Shown here: piece by piece, positions 5,551 to 7,649 of the stretch | Layout: every line of letters begins with the position of its first letter | How positions within the stretch are numbered: position 1 is the first letter of the stretch | Assembly: GCA_934476075.1 (NCBI GenBank) | Contig: CAKSNH010000039.1 | Span: forward strand, 1 to 7,649 | Origin: an uncultured Clostridia bacterium | GTDB taxonomy: Bacteria; Bacillota; Clostridia; UBA1381 | Reading direction: 5' to 3' | Length of the DNA: 7,649 nt | Position numbers and translations under genes: made by a program | The notes under the pieces: model-generated | Seen by the model: the letters and a program-made list of their open reading frames with translations, nothing else | Told to the model about the DNA's origin: nothing | Databases searched by the model: none

Positions 5551-6732
5551 ATGATTTTAATTAAAAATGCACATATATTGACGATGTGCGGTGATGAACA
5601 TGAGAACGGCTGTATTTTGTTTGACGAGAAGATAAGATATGTCGGGGACATAAAAAATATACCCGAATGTGAGGTAGAAAAGACCATAGATGCAAAAGGA
5701 AATTTTGTGACCCCCGGGCTTATAGACGCACATTGCCATGCAGGAATGTTTGAGGATTCGCTTGGGTTTGAGGGCGATGACGGCAATGAAGATTCAGACC
5801 CTATTTTGCCGCAGCTGCGTGCGATAGATGCGATAAATCCGTTCGACAGATGTTTTGCCGATGCGGTAAATGCGGGAGTAACAACGGCGGTTACCGGGCC
5901 GGGAAGTGCAAATCCGATAGGCGGTACATTTACGGCGTTAAAGACATATGGAATTTGCGTTGACGATATGATATTGAAAGAACCTGCGGCGATGAAATTT
6001 GCACTCGGCGAGAACCCAAAATCGGTGTATCACGGAAAAAATCAAGCACCGATAACCAGAATGGGAACAATGGCATTAATCAGAGAAACACTGCTGAAAG
6101 CACAGGAATATATGGAGCTTGTCGAAGAATATGAAGAAAATCCCGACGAGAATGATAAGCCCGACTATGATATAAAATTGGAGGCATTAATACCGGTTTT
6201 AAAGCGTGAAATTCCTGTGAAAATCCACGCACACAGAGCCGATGATATATGCACGGCGATAAGATTGGGCAAAGAATTTAATCTTGACGTGACGATTGAA
6301 CATTGTACCGACGGCGAATTGATACTGCCGATTTTAAAGCGGGAAAATCTGCCGATTATGCTCGGACCGACATTGACAGACCGTAGCAAACCGGAACTTA
6401 AAAATATGAATTTCGGGACATATAAAAAATTGTCAGACGAGGGATTGGATATTGCGATTATTACCGACCACCCTGAAATCACTATTGAGAACTTACCGCT
6501 TTGTGCGGCTATGGCGGTTAGAAACGGTATGGACAAAATGCAGGCTCTGCGGGCTATAACTTCGACAGCGGCAAAAAATTGCCGTATAGATGACAGGGTG
6601 GGGACACTAAAAGTGGGGAAAGATGCGGATATAGCAATGTTTACCGATAATCCTGTCGAATTTAATTCAAAAAATTTGATGACGATTATTGACGGGGAAA
6701 TAGTCAAAGATGAATTGAATGGGGACATATAA
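5551..6732 (+). CDS. Metal-dependent amidohydrolase, imidazolonepropionase-like
   Basis: Member of the amidohydrolase superfamily: a TIM-barrel metal hydrolase flanked by the two halves of a small beta-sandwich (about 1-55 and 350-385). Metal-site residues can be placed: His61 and His63 (DAHCHAG), a candidate bridging Lys149 (EPAAMKFALG), His226 or His228 (KIHAHRADD), His251 (IEHCTDG) and catalytic Asp306 (TDHPEI). The closing VGTLKVGKDADIAMF (350-364) is typical of the family. The stretch FEGDDGNEDSDP (73-84) and the GPGSANPIGG loop (116-125) are distinctive of a clostridial subgroup that I know only as uncharacterised amidohydrolases, so the substrate is unknown. Length (393) is normal and there is no signal peptide. 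The start has AGGA (5540-5543) 7 bases upstream. It is the first gene of a pair; the reductase start follows its stop after a single base. Confidence 0.88.
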   Translation: MILIKNAHILTMCGDEHENGCILFDEKIRYVGDIKNIPECEVEKTIDAKGNFVTPGLIDAHCHAGMFEDSLGFEGDDGNEDSDPILPQLRAIDAINPFDRCFADAVNAGVTTAVTGPGSANPIGGTFTALKTYGICVDDMILKEPAAMKFALGENPKSVYHGKNQAPITRMGTMALIRETLLKAQEYMELVEEYEENPDENDKPDYDIKLEALIPVLKREIPVKIHAHRADDICTAIRLGKEFNLDVTIEHCTDGELILPILKRENLPIMLGPTLTDRSKPELKNMNFGTYKKLSDEGLDIAIITDHPEITIENLPLCAAMAVRNGMDKMQALRAITSTAAKNCRIDDRVGTLKVGKDADIAMFTDNPVEFNSKNLMTIIDGEIVKDELNGDI

Positions 6733-6733
6733 A

Positions 6734-7453
6734 ATGCAAAAAAAGAAAACGGTTTTGATTACGGGTGCATCTCGTGGAATAGGTGCGGCGACGGCTGAAT
6801 TGTTTGCCGAGCATGGATATAATGTTGTGATTAATTACAAAAACAGTGAGAAACGTGCGGTAGAATTGGCAGAGAGAATAGGAGCGATAGCGGTTCGTGC
6901 TGATGTTTCGGACAGAGAACAGGTTCGAGAAATGATAAAGACAATCCATGTGTATTATGGCAAAATTGATGTGCTTATCAATAATGCAGGCATTGCAAAG
7001 CAGAATATGTTTACTGATATTTCGGATAATGAATGGGATAATATATTTGATGTAAATATGAAGGGGACATATATTGTCACACAGGAGGTTGTCGGGGATA
7101 TGATACATAATCATCGGGGACACATAATTAATATGTCGTCAATGTGGGGGATAACCGGCGGTTCGTGTGAGGTGGCATATTCCGCATCGAAGGCGGCAGT
7201 GATAGGATTTACAAAAGCATTGGCGAAAGAATTGGGAATGTCGAATATTGCGGTAAACTGCATAGCACCGGGGGTAATTGACACCGAAATGAACTCCAAT
7301 CTGGACGATGAGGCGATGGAGGAGTTAAAGGAAGAAACCCCGCTGGGGCGGATAGGGACAGGAAAAGATATTGCCGAAACGGCACTGTTTTTGGCGGAAA
7401 GTAAGTTTATAACAGGACAGGTTGTCAGCCCGAACGGTGGAATTGTGATATAA
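6734..7453 (+). CDS. Short-chain dehydrogenase, probable EF-P 5-aminopentanone reductase (YmfI-like)
   Basis: Classical NAD(P)H-dependent SDR of 239 residues: cofactor motif TGASRGIG (10-17), NNAG (83-86), Asn108, and catalytic Ser136, Tyr149 and Lys153 in the YSASK context. It resembles FabG overall, but the active-site segment SSMWG followed by SCEVAYS (135-150) matches the SSIWGETGASCEV pattern that I recall for Bacillus subtilis YmfI. YmfI reduces the 5-aminopentanone group on the modified lysine of elongation factor P. That makes EF-P maturation the best guess; FabG (3-oxoacyl-ACP reductase) is the alternative, and no fatty-acid genes are nearby. An in-frame ATG at 6719 would overlap the previous gene and has no ribosome binding site; the ATG at 6734 matches the usual start of the family, with GGGG (6721-6724) as a weak site inside the previous gene, suggesting translational coupling. 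No strong terminator is visible after the stop. Confidence 0.85.
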   Translation: MQKKKTVLITGASRGIGAATAELFAEHGYNVVINYKNSEKRAVELAERIGAIAVRADVSDREQVREMIKTIHVYYGKIDVLINNAGIAKQNMFTDISDNEWDNIFDVNMKGTYIVTQEVVGDMIHNHRGHIINMSSMWGITGGSCEVAYSASKAAVIGFTKALAKELGMSNIAVNCIAPGVIDTEMNSNLDDEAMEELKEETPLGRIGTGKDIAETALFLAESKFITGQVVSPNGGIVI

Positions 7454-7465
7454 ATTATGAGTTGT
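7449..7465 (+). repeat. 17-base direct repeat, copy 2
   Basis: Identical to 4499-4515 in sequence and orientation. It includes the TAA stop codon of the reductase gene (7451-7453), so part of it is constrained by coding. With copy 1 it brackets the M14 peptidase, amidohydrolase and reductase genes. Confidence 0.6.
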
Positions 7466-7649
7466 TGAGATGAACACAACCAACACTCACTTGCATTTCT
7501 ATCTAAACCCACTCTTGCTCGCTAAACTTGGATACCGTCAGTAGCACTATACTTTCATTCATATCTATACCAGCACTTTCCCACTAAACTCACCCATAGG
7601 ACACGCAAAAAGCGTATATCTATATTCAGTGGGCACAGAGGGTATGCCG
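7466..7649. other. Non-coding tail of the window
   Basis: I see no gene with a start codon, ribosome binding site or recognisable protein here. Weak structures are GTTGT/ACAAC (7461-7465 with 7476-7480), a 4-bp hairpin ACGC/GCGT around AAAAA near 7602-7614, and CCCACT (7580-7585) pairing with AGTGGG (7628-7633). None has a T-run, so no terminator is called. Some frames stay open to the window edge on both strands, but they lack any start signal. Confidence 0.5.

Noticed and set aside
5551..5786. Open frames on the minus strand inside the amidohydrolase and reductase genes
   Set aside because: They are shadows of strongly supported enzymes on the plus strand, with no recognisable protein features.
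6719..6733. Reductase start at 6719, overlapping the amidohydrolase gene
   Set aside because: There is no ribosome binding site before it, and the usual N-terminus of the family (a few residues before the TGASRGIG strand) begins at the ATG at 6734.
7466..7649. Similarity between the window's two ends (AAACTTGGA and CAGTAG shared)
   Set aside because: Only a 9-mer and a 6-mer are shared, in different order and spacing, so I do not claim a second copy of the left-end element.

Overview
The window looks like ordinary chromosome from a low-to-moderate-GC Gram-positive of the class Clostridia. The basis is AT-rich spacers, AGGAGG-type ribosome binding sites, sigma-A-like promoters with 17-base spacers, hairpin-plus-T-run terminators, and genes of a typical clostridial type (single-pass HtrA, membrane-anchored amidase, YqgT-like M14 peptidase, YmfI-like reductase). 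I cannot name the species. No phage, IS, CRISPR, tRNA or rRNA gene is visible.

Layout. Bases 1-453 carry no convincing gene: first a run of short perfect hairpins (about 1-134), then a compact structured stretch that reads on the minus strand as a possible small RNA or structured 3' UTR ending in an intrinsic terminator (231-262). A membrane-anchored cell-wall amidase follows on the minus strand (454-1077). A 252-base AT-rich divergent spacer (1078-1329) holds one promoter in each direction and a 16-base site one base away from the ParB-binding parS consensus. Two plus-strand genes for membrane proteins of unknown function follow (1330-2352 and 2492-3142), separated by a hairpin. A 19-bp perfect hairpin (3147-3194) separates them from two minus-strand genes: an HtrA-type serine protease (3196-4350) and an M14 zinc peptidase resembling gamma-D-glutamyl-DAP peptidases (4534-5409). 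A second divergent spacer leads into a tightly packed plus-strand pair, a metal-dependent amidohydrolase (5551-6732) and a short-chain dehydrogenase most like EF-P 5-aminopentanone reductase, YmfI (6734-7453). The last 196 bases hold no gene I can support.

How the genes relate. Amidase, HtrA and the M14 peptidase all point to cell-envelope work: cutting peptidoglycan, quality control of exported proteins, and breakdown of muropeptides. They appear to be separate transcription units rather than one system. The amidohydrolase and reductase are probably co-transcribed; the reductase would serve elongation factor P modification, while the amidohydrolase substrate is unknown. I found no new multi-gene system. 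The most interesting signals are non-coding: the parS-like site, the candidate structured RNA, the hairpin cluster, and an orientation-biased 7-mer, GGGGACA.
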